A stretch of 64,000 bases of DNA from Pelecanus crispus (lineage: Eukaryota > Chordata > Aves > Pelecaniformes > Pelecanidae): assembly GCF_030463565.1 (NCBI RefSeq), contig NC_134659.1, forward strand, positions 8,936,511 to 9,000,510. The letters are read 5' to 3'. Below the pieces are notes generated by a model that saw only the letters and a list, made by a program, of their open reading frames with translations, searched no databases and was not told the DNA's origin. Position numbers and translations under genes: made by a program. Positions 1-13,300 of this stretch are shown piece by piece (the first letter of the stretch is position 1; each line of letters starts with the position of its first letter).

Positions 1-614
1 AGGAGAGCCTGTGCTCCCAGAAACACAGCAAGGCAGGAGACATGCTGAGGAGAGAGTGCTCTAGTGAGCCAGTGATGAAGCTCTCACTTGGGGTTCGTGA
101 GGCAGGCGAAGGATAGCTAGTGTAAGAGGATGTGGAGTTACGAGGCAGGGGAATAAACAGCTGAGAACAAAGGGCGAAACGGAATCCTGGATGTCACTCC
201 AAAACAGCCCTGGAAGCAGAAAAGTCTTAGATAAAAGGAAAAAATCAACACAACGAACTTGACTGAAAGGCTGACGTGGGCGCGCTGGACAGAGGTCTGT
301 CCAGGGACAAACCCCAGTCACTCACCAGCAAGATCTATGTGGATAGTAGCAATTGTGTCCCTGCTTTCAGGGCCTCAGCCTCTGCAAGGTGACCTCCCCA
401 CAGGGGTGGGAGCAAAGGCACTGCCACATCACAGCAAGGCTCCTGTTGCCAGAAAATGCAGCGCTTTGCAGCTGGGTCTGTCAAGCTTTTTGAGGGAAAT
501 ACGATGTGATGAACCTTGCCAAGCCCCCTGATCAGAGCACAAATGCTGCAGACCTGCTTCTACACCAGGCAATGAACCTTTCCCCCTACCCTCTGTCCCC
601 TGCAGCCTCAGGCT
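1..614. other. Downstream flank of KLHL12
   Basis: Ordinary unique-looking sequence with no exon, repeat family or structured RNA that I recognise. It may include more KLHL12 3' UTR or the start of the next intergenic region. Confidence 0.4.
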
Positions 615-1241
615 TTTGGGTCTCAGTAGTTGACAGCTTTAATCTGCGACTCCTTTTGTGTGCAGACCTGTGAGGAACCTGCAGACGCAGCTACAGTGCA
701 GGACTCCCTTACACACACTCACTCAAATTGGCTCTGCACTGATGTGCGCTTGAGGAGCATGTTTAAACATTCAGTATGTACAAGATGATTTGAAGCTGGA
801 ACATAAGAGCAGCTGGATTCACTCTCACACATCCACGTGGCTGAGAGCAACCAGAGGACCTGTGTGGTCCTGCAGTGGCTGAAGAGACCACCCAGTTGTA
901 TGTACATGTCCTTGGAAACATTCACCAGGCTGGCTGACGCCAAGGCTGGGGGCATCTCTGCTCTGCCGACAGACTTAGCCAGAGGAACAGCAGAGAATGC
1001 AGATTCTCCTGATCTACTTCACCACCCTTCTCCAGCTTCACACAGAGCCCCCAATTTCAAATGACTGCTGAGATAACACATTTATGCACATGCTCTAGTC
1101 AAACGCAGCACAGAAAGCTGCTGTTCTGGTGCCTATTTCCACAGCATCCACAACTCTCAAGAACAGTCACTGCAAATCACTTGGGACTCTTCCTCCAGCC
1201 GAGACTTTTTAGGATGTTCTTCTTTGTAAGTTCCCTCCAGA
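615..1241 (-). other. KLHL12: KLHL12 3' UTR (end estimated)
   Basis: Runs from the stop codon downstream on the minus strand. I see no AATAAA on this strand in the first 1.2 kb of the window. The best candidate is the variant ATTAAA at 638-643, which would place cleavage near 615-625. The mRNA end is therefore inferred; a longer UTR reaching past position 1 is possible. Confidence 0.4.
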
Positions 1242-1368
1242 TCACTTCTCCCGAAGGACGCAGACTCCAGCGTCACAGCGCTGCATCCCCAGGGAGGTTA
1301 CCACTTCCCAGTTGTCAATGATGGGATCATAGCACTCAATGCTGCTCAGCAGTGAGTTGCCATCATAT
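1242..1368 (-). CDS. KLHL12: KLHL12 terminal coding exon (Kelch repeat 6, stop)
   Basis: Encodes the end of codon 524 and residues 525-565. Reads [20 protein letters not shown], then [20 protein letters not shown] and K, followed by TGA at 1242-1244. Acceptor ttgcag. The C-terminal CVLREK ending matches the family, so the protein is not truncated. Length 127 nt. Confidence 0.95.
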
Positions 1369-4300
1369 CTGCAAGGAAAGTTACAGGTGAGGGATGCTGC
1401 TGAAGGAAGAGGTTGAGGCATTCAGAGCCCTTCCTGGGAGGGCTGGACAGCTGCATACAGCAGGAATGGCCGGAGACAAAACCACTGCATTATGCTCCCT
1501 TTTGCTGTCTGCTGCTGCTGCTCTCCTGCCTGTCTTGGCCCCAGACCATCACACTGCCTATATCGGCTGGGCACGGTGACTCTGTGGGCTGTCTCCTCTC
1601 ATACAGCTTGAAATGTAAATGCAAGGAGAGGCCACCTGAAACAGAGCAGCAGGCTGCATCACCTAAACTCACTTGTTCCAGCAAACAGACACGCAGGGCA
1701 TCTCCCTCTCCAGCCCAGGGCAGCCACTTACCCAGCGATTGCATACAGCCTTCCCCGCAGCACGGTGGCCCCCACATAGCAGCGGGGGGTTGTCATGCTT
1801 GTTACAGTTGTCCAGGAATCAGTGCGAATATTATAGGCTTCCACAGAGGAGAGATGTGCCGTCCCGTCGAACCCCCCGACTACATAAATGTGGTCATTCA
1901 GCAAAGCCACTCCAGCCCCTGGAGAGAGAGAAGGCAGCACAGTTACACCCATGAGCGACACTGACAGCACCGTGCCCGGGGCTCGCTGTTACAAGGCTGA
2001 ACTAGGTCAGTTCCTCCCTCTTCAGAGGACATTTTCTTATGCTTATATCTCCCACAAAAGAGCTGTCACAACCCAGTGTCTTCTGTTATTGCTGTCTCCA
2101 ATACAATATGTGAAAACCTGTAACTCTACCAAATTCTGCTGAATCTCTGGCACAAGGGGGACTGAGCAACACTGCAGCCGGGGCAGCAGCAGCAACATGA
2201 CATGTTCACCTTGGCTGAAAGACACCCCGACCCCCTGAACAGACCAGCACAAGCTCGCTCTGCTGGCAGGTAGCCAGCTGGGACTCTGTCACCACAGACA
2301 GGTTTCTTTGGTGTCCCTGGCTCCCTGGTGTCCCAGCCCCTGGCTGTTACAAGGAGAATGATGCTGCTCCATGTGAAGCTGGAGGAGGGATTTCTTTGAC
2401 ATTGCTCTTCTGGGAGGCAGGGAGATGAAAACTGGTGTCCACTGCACAGTCACAGAGATGTAAATGGCTGAAGCGTCTGTCTGAACAGCTGTTCTCACCT
2501 GCCCCAGTAAAAGCAGTCAATAATACAGTTGGCCCAACTGGGAATTTATGACAACAGCAGAAAATAAACCTCTGCCAGCCTCTGTTCCTCATCTGCAGCC
2601 CCCTTCAGGTAAAGCACCAAAGAATGCAGTACGATAACAACACGCTTAGTGGCCTTAGGTGTTCTTGCCAACAGCCACTGCTGTTTCAAGCTGCATCTTG
2701 AGAGCAGAGTAAACCCTGTCAGGCTGTTACCATCAACATGTTGCACTGATGAATATCCCGAAGGAAACAAGCCAAAGAAGCCAGCTACCCTGCAGCTCTT
2801 GGGCACTGATCTGTTTCTTCTACAAACAGGGTATAAGAGACTTTCTGTTCCACTAAATGCAACCTCACTTTCACTGTCTGTCCTTGCTGAGAGCACCAAA
2901 ACAGCTGGGAATGGCCAGGCTGCCCCAATGGCCTCTCTGATAGCTTCAGTGAGGAAGACTTCGGCTGAGAAGAGAGGCCAGACCGAGGCCTAATCAGGGA
3001 GGCTGGGTCTAGCAATGCGATATGGCCATGGTTTCTGAGGGGTGTCCTGCCTCCAGAATCTGTCCTGAGATGAAGAGAAACAAGGAGGAGACACTCTCTG
3101 CGAATAAAGGCAAGATTACTTTTAGTCCTGGTCTTTCTTGGAATTCAAAGACCCGCAAGCAGACAGCTCTAGAAAGAGCGTCAAAGCCTTGGGGCAAAAG
3201 AAGTCCTACAGGGTCCAAGGTCACCAGGATGGATGGACTGGAACTGACACCAGGATGGAGATTGCAAGTGCAACTGGTATCTAAGCTACTAGCAGTTCAG
3301 GGTGTTAGTACCACAGAACAGCAGCACAAAAACCTGGGCCAAAAAATATTCTTGGGCTCACCCCCATTGCAGACCTCAGTGGTCCAGGTCACGGCACTGA
3401 GGAAGGAACTTGGCTGAGTCAGTGCTGGGGTCAAGAGCCTCACAACATTCCTGCTCGCTTGTGACACTGAGGAGCCTGCTCTGTGGGCCGAGGCACAGCT
3501 ACCAAAAGCCTGAGTCTTGTGGGAAGCTAGCATGGACCTGGGAAACACTTCTTCTAAGAGGCTTTCCTTTGAAGTCTTTGGTTTTGGTCTTGCCAGAAGC
3601 CATCTTCTCTGGTGCACACAACAGACCCCCTGGGGTGAGCCATCTCATCCTTAAGCTTTCTAGAGATCTGTGGATAGGTCTCGCATGTTGCCTCTGACGT
3701 AGGAAACCCCACAGATTTTATCACGTGTTTGTATGTGGGGTCTTCCCAGATGTGGAAAGTGACCAACTTCTAAATCAAATCCATTCTTGGCCTATGGGAA
3801 ATACTTTCCAACCCACACTTAACAGGAATAGCCCTGTCACAGGAATAAATATTTAAAGCTCGGTGTTTTGGTGAATTCCACTGCAGGCACAAGAAAGCTT
3901 AAATGTTTTTAGAAGAGAGACCAGTTTTAATTGAGCAACCAGCACTTGTCCCTAAACAAGAACACTGCAGCAGAGAACAAACAGAAACAATGCTACCTAG
4001 GCTAACTGTAAAGGACATTTATTGAAAGAACTAGAGAAAAAGCAACTTCAAAAGGGTTTTGAAAGAGGGCCTGTAAGCACAGCAGAACTACTCCATTGAG
4101 AACTGCAAAGCTGTGGAGGCACTGAGCATCCTGCCCATCCACACACGGCTGAGTGAGGCCACGGCTGCTTGTGAGCATGGCCATGAAGGTCTGGGGCCGG
4201 TGGCCTGAGGCGCAGTGCAATAGCAGAGGGCCAACACTTGAGCACAGAGGAGCTGCATGAGCCTCACAGGAACTCCTCTGAGAAATGAAGGAAAGCTGAG

Positions 4301-7300
4301 ACAGAAAGTTACTCCAAAAGTAGGATTTAAACTGTATTTTCCTCCTAGATACAGCTGTCAAAAGTTCAGATAGGGCGCCAAGCAGGAAAGACAAACTAAG
4401 AATTGGTGGGGGATAATCGATGTGTGACTGCACCACATTTCAAGTCATTAGCGTAAGACTGTTGCAGCATGACACTGCTCTGGCAGTGCTGCTCTGTGCG
4501 TTACTGCTGCCCCAGGAGCTGAGGCCCAGCATTTCACAAAGCGCAGTGCTGCAGGTGAAGGAGGGCCTGCCAGAGCACTCCTGCCTTCACTGTGTCCTGT
4601 GAAGCTGACGAGCACTGACTTAGCAAACTGTCCCATTATCTTGCACTACGGTCTGTAGTTTGTTCATTGCTAGCTTTTCACCAAGCCATGCACTGTTCCT
4701 AGTTATGGAAGCCACACAAGACTTCCCCTCCCTCCCTGTAACCTATAACCCCCACCCCTGGCCATTCCTCTATACACACCTTAGCATGGGATGGAGACAT
4801 CAGGCATGTGAAAATTAATCTTTCTCTTGGGGAATTAGGTCAGCGTGTCCTAAAATCATCCCTTCTCAAAGCCAAACCACCCACTGGGGCCAGTCAACAT
4901 CTGCCAGGGCAGCAGGACAAGCCAGCAGTGACTGCTTACTCAGCGCAGCACAAAACATTTTGACCTCAAGGCGCTGTGGGCTCTTACCTGAGCGCTTAGT
5001 GGCCATCGGGGTGACATTTGTCCAGTGTCCAGTGTGGGGATCATACCTCTCTACAGAATTCAGTATGTTCAGCCCATCATAGCCACCTGAAACAAAATAC
5101 AGGGGCAAACCATAGACTTCTGGAAAATGTTTTCTGTGTAGAGAGCAGTAACATGCTTGGTTCATCCTTAGTACAGTGTTGCACTGCAATCAGCACAACC
5201 CACAGCACACCAGGCTGGCAGAACAAAGAGGATCTCTGCAGCTTGCAATGCCAGACTGGGGCCAGCTCAGAGCAAGCTCTGCCCCTGCACTGCACAGGGC
5301 CGTGCTGGGAGACAGCAGCACCTCTCCAAACCAGTACAACCAGGTTAGCACCACACTGCCCAAAGCTGCCTCTGAGCATGCTGATGCCAATGTTGACGCC
5401 ATCCTGCTAAAGCAGATGTACAGCTTCCAGACCTGGTGCTGGCTCAGGGTCTGCGTGCTGCAGCCGGCAGCTGACACTATGAGGCTACATGGTGGAGGCT
5501 GGGATGTCTCAAAGAGCTGCTTATCACAAGAGGATACCAAGAAATCTCATTGTGCAGCTTCAGCAAAGGAGCGGCGTGCTGGCATCTGCCTTGGGGGATC
5601 AGCGTGAGGAAGAGGGATTTGGGAGAGGGAAGTGAAACCCATAAACCAGTGTCCAATATCTGTGACTCCCCAGGAACAGGAATGCAACCAATGTGGGTAC
5701 AGTGCTGGGCCTGCCTTTTCTGCGGCCCAGAAGGTGTATCTACAGAACAAGCCTACTAAAGTCTTCAGAGTGATTTGCCCTCTAGCACTCTCACCGTATT
5801 CACAGCTGCCATGGGTCTCTGAAAATGAAACGAGTACTACAGAAAGGAGCTGGAACACATACAGCTCAGGATGCATTTCTGGAGCACTACAGCCAACATT
5901 GCTTTGTGTGGAGCAGATGTACCCTCTGTCCTGTGGCTATCTGCTTCATCTCTAGGGCATCTTAGCCACTGCCTAGCCCTGCAAACCTCAGCTGGCACTG
6001 CTCATCCCCCACACTTCAGCCGTCCCTCAAATGTAGGCTGATTGTGTCCCATTTGCTTCTGACAGCATTAACTGTCATTATATGGCAGCTCCAGTCTAAG
6101 CCATTGCGATGGTAGTGGAGAGAACGGGCTATGTTTGCTGACAGAGCTGTGCAGTTCTCAGTGCAGTGAAGTTAAATCTTCTCTTCTAACCTGGACATGA
6201 CATAATTGGTGCTCCCACAGACAGCATCTGCACTGTCATTTCTGTAAAAAGCAAGTATTTGCAGAATGCCTACAGGTCCTCAGGGTACCTACCGAGGCAG
6301 TAGATAACTCCATTAGCTACAACAAGCCCTGCTCCTTCCCGTGCTGTCTGCATGTCTCCCAGCATACTCCACTGATCGATGTTCGGGTCGTATCGTTCCA
6401 TACTGGTGTGACGTCGGCTTCCATCAAACCCGCCGGAAACATAGATCATATCTGCAACGTCAGACAGAGGCTGGACTCAGCAAGTCAAGTATCAAGCATG
6501 CACATGGAGCAAGAAGGCCCTCGCCGATGGAGCAAGCCTACAGCATGGACTGCAAAATACAGGAACAACTACAGACCTTGACACATTTGAAGCTAAGACA
6601 AACCCGGCCTCCTCACCCTAGCTCACTGCATCAGCCTGCTCACAGACCCAACAAACTAAACAAACATAAAACCCATCTGGCCTTTAAATCTGCTTCTTGC
6701 CGATGGATGAAAGAGAACATGCACACTCCAGTTATTTTTTTCATGCCGCAGAACCTACTGAAAAACTGCCATGCCCAAACCCTGCCTGTCACTAGCATCC
6801 TGCCAGCACCTCCCCAAAGTAAATGCTTACAAGGTAGTAAACACACAGGTAGCAAAAGGAAAAAAGATCCAAAAGACGTATCTGGATCATCAAGGTCAGT
6901 CCCTTATACTGGATAACCCAATTCATGCAACACTTCCATAAATCTGTCATCTTCAAAGCAGCTGCATTTTTAAGAGAATTTTCATTAGAATAGATTCTTA
7001 ACAATCTAAATAAATAATATTTAATCAATAATAATTATTATGAGATATTCTAATATAAGCATTAAAGCACAGAATATTCATTAGAGTAACTGCTATTTTA
7101 ATGGCTAAAAAACTTCCTCTCATTTCCACACCAACGTTTCCCTGGCCTGTTTATAACCATTTGTTCTTATTCAATTCTTATAGTGCCCATTTCCTTCTTA
7201 TGCCAAGTTATACTCATAGAGAGCAATTCATATCCCCTCTTGGCCTTTGCTTTGCCAGCATAAGCAAGCTGAAGTGTTCTGGTTTGCTCAGTAAAGTAGT

Positions 7301-10300
7301 TTTCTTCTTCCAAGTCTGTCGTAAGGATCCTCCTCTGCACATGCTCTGGTTTCAGCCTCTCTCCAGTGCTGGATGGTTATTGCTGTACTTGCTGTCCTGT
7401 ACTCAGTAATATGCGACACCGTCACCACCCCGAGAGCTTCCCACTCCATAATCCCTCACAGAGTTCCTCTCCCTTGATGCACAGACACATGCCATAAGAA
7501 TGAAGCGGAGGCAGAGCTCCTCTCAGGATATGTGGGCAAGTTTTCCATTTCTACATCCAAATGATGAGAAGCCACAATTTCAGACTCACCAACTCCCTCG
7601 GAGCCATCCCACTCTGCACATACCAGCTCAGGGCATTTCAGGACGAGAACTGAACAGGCTGTACTGCCCTGTCAGTACAGTGACCAGGACATACCTCCAA
7701 GGGTCGTGGCTCCTGCCAGGCCTCGCCGAACGTTCATCGGAGCCACGGAGTACCAGATACCATCCTCATCCGATGTATAATCCAAGCACTCCACTGAACT
7801 GAGACGAGAGCGACCATCATACCCCCCAATCACATAGATCCGATCATGCAGGGACACTGTAGCAACATAGCGTCTCTTACGGGTGATGCTCTAAAACAGT
7901 AAAAGAATAAAAAGGTCAAGGAGAGGAAATAACACTGATGCATGGAGACCAACCACTGTTCTTCCATCCTCTTTTGCTGCTCTTTTGGAAAATGGCCCAC
8001 TACCACAGAGGCAAACAGCACTGTGGGTTTAAAGGATACAGCCCTGGCTAAAATGCTCTAATGACTGTGTCTGCCTTCCTCTGCCTGTACTCTGTCTCTG
8101 CCATGCTCTCTTCTCATGGCCAGGCCTCTTTGCAGTAAAATATTTTGCATTAAATGTCATTTATCTTATGCTGCTACTGAATCTCTGATGCATCTCGGGG
8201 GTTTGTGTGCCTCCCACTGGCTCCCTGCAGAGACTGTTAATGGGAAAATGTGGAGACTTGGAATATTTGATGAAAATACCTGAAGCTTTTAGCCTCCAAA
8301 AAAGAACAGAATTTTGGGACACCACGTGATACAGGGTCTTCTGTGATTAGCGATATTAAAGAGGAGGCAGATCTCCACCATTTCACACAAATAAAGGTGA
8401 TTTTAAATTTGGGTAGAAATAGTCCTCAGTGCAGGAATTCTCTCTTCTTTACTATCTCCTGTTGTGCTCAGAAACAATGAAACCAGAGAGATCATGCAGC
8501 CTGCCTGAAAGCAGGACTGACTATACTATTCCTATTGACATTTCAATTATCATCACTAACCTTAAAGTTTAACACCCCTTCAATGAGAAACATGATAGCT
8601 CTCACTCCCACAACAAAGATGTGGGTCTCTGTAGGCTCATCTGATTAGAAATATGACAACCACCTCTTATACAAAGCTTACTTAGCAAATCTGCAAATGT
8701 GAAGCAGTTTCAGCATTTGCTATGTAAACCTCAGCAACTCTAAAGAATTTATGGCAGAAATTCTAAGCAGAATGCAAAGGATAGCCTGAAAAGGAATGTT
8801 ATATAGCTGACGCTACAGGATCAGTGTTTGATCACAGCCTGTTCAACCCAGTGGTGGTCAAAAACGATCCCTTACTGGCAAGAAACTCCACTCCTGAGTC
8901 TTCGGGTCGTATTTCTCCACAACATCAATAGGCGACTGCTGACTGCCAAAGCCGCCAATCACAAGCAGGACTTCATTAGCTCCTAGAGCAAAGAGGGAGA
9001 GCAAAGTCAAGTTAATCCCTTCACAACCAAAGGGTCAGCTCAAGGCAATCACCAGAAGAATCTCTGAGCCCTCCTTGGTGCTTCCTTAGTCACCTCTAAA
9101 TCCCTGTTTTCATCAGTACTCTGACGCTGGCACCTAACCTGGGTACAGTCACCTGGACTCCCTCTATCCCCAGTGGGGAGGAAGAAAGACAAACTCTTCC
9201 AGGGTGCGTGGCAGTAAGACTAACTCAGGTGTAGGAGCTGTCTGCTGGAGGGCTGTTCCTCCTCATGTCAGAGGGACTCTGAGAAGACAAGCTGGCTAAG
9301 TTAGGTGCTGAAGTTGCTCGATAATATCTTCTTTTGTATTCTTTCCATGATTTTTTTTTCAAACCCTATGAAAGCTGAAGGAGGATGGCTGTTTCCCTGG
9401 AGCCTCCTCACAAAACAGGGCCTTCTCCCCTTGTCTGCAAATGACATCCAGACGGCACCTTTGTTCACCATTTCACTGAGAAACAAGTCAGGCTGACTGA
9501 AGCCTGAAAAATTAATGAAATATTTTCAGAGGAATTGCCTCTTAAGTCTTATGTATTTTATTTCAAAGTTGCGTTCCCTCTACTTTCTTTTGACTGAGAT
9601 TGTCCATGAATTTTTCTTATTTTCTCCCTGAGAGTTAAATAAGACTCGTGTCCTGGAGAGTTTTAAATTCCCTTGTAATGATTGTGTTAGTGGTAGGTTT
9701 TTATCATAGTTTTAAAAATCGATGAGCATCCCCAGAATCCCTTGGGCCCTTTCTGCAACAGGGAGTTTTACTAGAGTTTAGAACTCTCCAGCTTTTCATT
9801 GCAGAAGGACTGAACACTGAGCAACAAAGATTTAACAAGACCTTGTCTATCACAAAGCGAAACAGCTGCCACCTCAGATGAAGGAGAATAATACAAAATA
9901 TAACTGGGAAGGATTCACAAAAAAGCTCCAACAACAACTTTGAAAGCCTGCTGTACAGTGTGACAGCTAAAAGTGCAATCATTTCAGTTTATCCCATAGA
10001 AAGTTAATACACAACTTGATCACAGTTTATAGTGACACATGATAAGAGCATTGCTGATAGCAGATGATATCAAATCAGCTAAAAAAGGTGGGGCTGAATC
10101 CAGAAGATGAACCTCAGCAGTAAGGTGCAGTTTTTCCCTGTATAATTAAACAATGAAACCGTTTTGTGATGTCTCCTTTATTGGGTGAAGCATTTCAACT
10201 AAGAACAAAATGAAATCTGTCTTTCTAAAATGACAGGTTGAGCTGAACTGCATGTCATTGAACTGATGTAGGATGTTCCAAGAAAAACAGGAGACATGCT

Positions 10301-13300
10301 GTGGCCTCGACTATGCTGGAGGTCAAACCACATCATAACAACATTCCCTTCAGGCCAAAAAATCTAATCAATGTGTGTCTCTGACAAACCTAATTTGCCC
10401 TCCTCCTTTACTGCATAAACTGCATTCAGTCCCTTAAAACAGTGTTAATAACAGGAAATGGCCATGAAGGGTTTTTCAGGGTCCCTCTCCGCTACACAAG
10501 CAGCAGCACTGGAGAACATGCAGCGAGGTTTGCTTGCAGGAAGAGCAGTCAGTGCTGGCACCGATGGCAGTGCCCTGTGAGTGTGCCTGGGGTTAAAGGC
10601 ATGGCAGAGACAGTCCAGAGAGTGAGTCTGAAGATAAGAGAAGGAGCATCAGGTGAGGAATGGCCACAGTCATGAAGAAGCCAGTAAAATACTTTTCCTT
10701 CTTCTGCAGGTCATTCCTACTGTTTATGTTGCTCTCAAGTGCTTACAGCCCTAAGCCAAGCATTTCCCCAACAATTCAGTGACTGTGCCTGGTAGGAGTT
10801 ACTGAAATAGAGAAAGAAATTATAATTTCTTTGCCTTAACAAGACTGGGGGGGGGGGAAGTACCTCTGAAAGGAAAGAGGGACCTCTCTGTCTCCCTCCT
10901 TGTGCCCTCCCCTCTGAGATTCCCTGCTGAAAACTTATCTTCACTGTAACACAGCTGTCTCTCACCCCACAGCTCTTTTTGTTTCTGACACTGATACCTG
11001 CCCTTTGAGACAGGAAGAAACTCTTCCCACACTGCTTGGAGAGCTGCATGCTGAGACAAACATATCTGGAGGCACCAACAACTCAGGAAACTGGTTTTAT
11101 GGTTACAGCAGAGGCCTGGGATTAAAGGCAACCACTTAGTCCCCACATTGCCACTAAGCAATTGTGCTCTGAAAAAAATGTACCTCTGTCCTTTGCTCCA
11201 GTCCCCTTTCTGTACCACTGGGGACTGTGGATGGACAAGTTACTGCTGTGAAGCACGTCAGTGCAATTACAAGGCACTAGACATGGTGTATAATACAATA
11301 CCTGCCAATGCCCCAGACCTTCTCAGTGTCCTTTCCTTTGCTGCTCACCTAGACGTGCTCTTGTCCTGGGTCCTTGCATCTGACTCCGGAGCTCGGGCCG
11401 AAGATGAAATTTCTTTGCTTCATCTACGAGGTCTCTGCACTGCAGACTGCATCGTATAAAAGGCTGAGGGAAAACATGAGTCACTGGTACATGCAATGTA
11501 TTTTAAGATCCCTTATAAGTACTGTCCTAAAGCCAACTCCCATTGGTTCAGACAGCATTAAAATGACTTGTGTGCAGGCTGTGGCTAGTAGTGTCATGGT
11601 GGAAATACTGCACACAAGGAAATGCAAAGACAACTTAAGACTGGACTGCATCTGAAAAGATATGGCTCAGCTCTCACACCAAGTCTGGCACTGCAGGTTC
11701 CGTAATGAAAATAACTATATTGGAAAACTAAGGAAAAGCCACTTCTGCTATATTTAAGCCAGCAGAGGTATGTCTGAGAAGGGGGACTGGCAGTGAAACT
11801 ACACTTGAAATCAGTTTGGCTGGATCTGCCCCACGTAATCAACTCTCAGCATGCACCTGCCATCAAAGAAGAAACAAGGAGCACAGCACAACGAAGCAGT
11901 TTTGTCAGATCTGTCAGCTTGATCCCTGTGCACATGGGACATGGAGCTATGAAAAGACTACACAAGTAGCAAGGTCTTCTTTAAAAGAAGCGGGGGACAC
12001 TGCAGCCCAAGGACAGTCTCATCTCCTCCTTGCATAATGCCGTGTAATTACCCTCACTGGCTGAGGCCCTGAGCCAACCCCTGCGAATGCTCAGTGTTCA
12101 GTTCCCTTTGGGTGTTTGGTGCTATATGCTGCTGCAATAAGTTAAGATTTATTTTTACAAGTTCTTGGTGCTTGCACAAGAAGACCAGGGTGTTCAGAGC
12201 AGATGATGCCACACAGGGCCAACACTCTACTCTCCATGCTGTCCCAAGATAACGACATCCCACCAGAGTGTGTCACCTCCAGTCTGGAGAGGCCACCCTG
12301 TGCAGTAAGAAAGCTGAGGCCCTGTATACACACTATCTTAGGCTGGTTTTGGAACAGATCTAATTATTTTGGTACCAGTCCCTTTCATGTTAGCTTCAAT
12401 TTCAATTTAAAGCGGACTATAACAATCTGACTAAACACATTTTAGCTCTGGCACAACTTAACTGTCTGTTAGCTGCCCTTATTTAAGAACATCCATTAAA
12501 GGCAGCTATATCACATTAGAGATGAATGTTGCTAAATCAGCCATTTCTCTATGGAGAGAAGTCTGTCATTCAACATTCAGCACCTGTCAGGTGACAAGGG
12601 CTAGTCACTACTCATTACCTTACATCGCCATCAAACCAGAATTCTGGTTTGAACTTCTCTGTGCCTTCCTGTCAAACCTTGCATGGGGTCAGCATCACTT
12701 CTTGTTTGGAACTGAAGTTCTATTGCAAAAGCTTAATTATCTCTTATCATCGTCCACATTTTGGTTTGCCTCTGCAATACCCCAGCCACACAAAGCAGCA
12801 GCATTAGATATGGCTCCAACTTGTGTGTTCACCCTGGACCTACACAGCTGCTGTCCTTCTCACTCAAAAGGTACCTGCTTGCCATCTGCACCTGAAACAA
12901 TTTCTGAGGAGCCATTTCCTCCCTAGGATCGCATGCCAGCAGCCTTCAGCCTAAAGAGAGACCTGCTAGCACTTATGAATGAAAGGTACTTGTTAGAAAA
13001 CTGTAACAGATGACATCAGAATGGTGCTACATATATCAGGAGACAACTGACTAATTGCTCTGGATGGGGTGCCCTTCCAGCTGAAAAGTAGGATGCTGTA
13101 ACTGCTGGCACAGCAAACTGCTTCTGAGTAAAACAGTGGGCACTCCAGCTCAACGGGGACAACTCCGTAGTGTCAGCATCAAAAAGCATCAGCAGAGAAA
13201 GCAGCTTTTCACATGTTCTGTTAGGACAGCAGGAGCCTAACCAGAGAACATGGCATCACACACAGATACTGGCTCCCAGCTGTTCTGTGTCCATGGCCCC

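Noticed and set aside
1413-1964. 183-codon plus-strand ORF
   Set aside because: Antisense to KLHL12 coding exon 10 and its flanking introns; no recognisable product.
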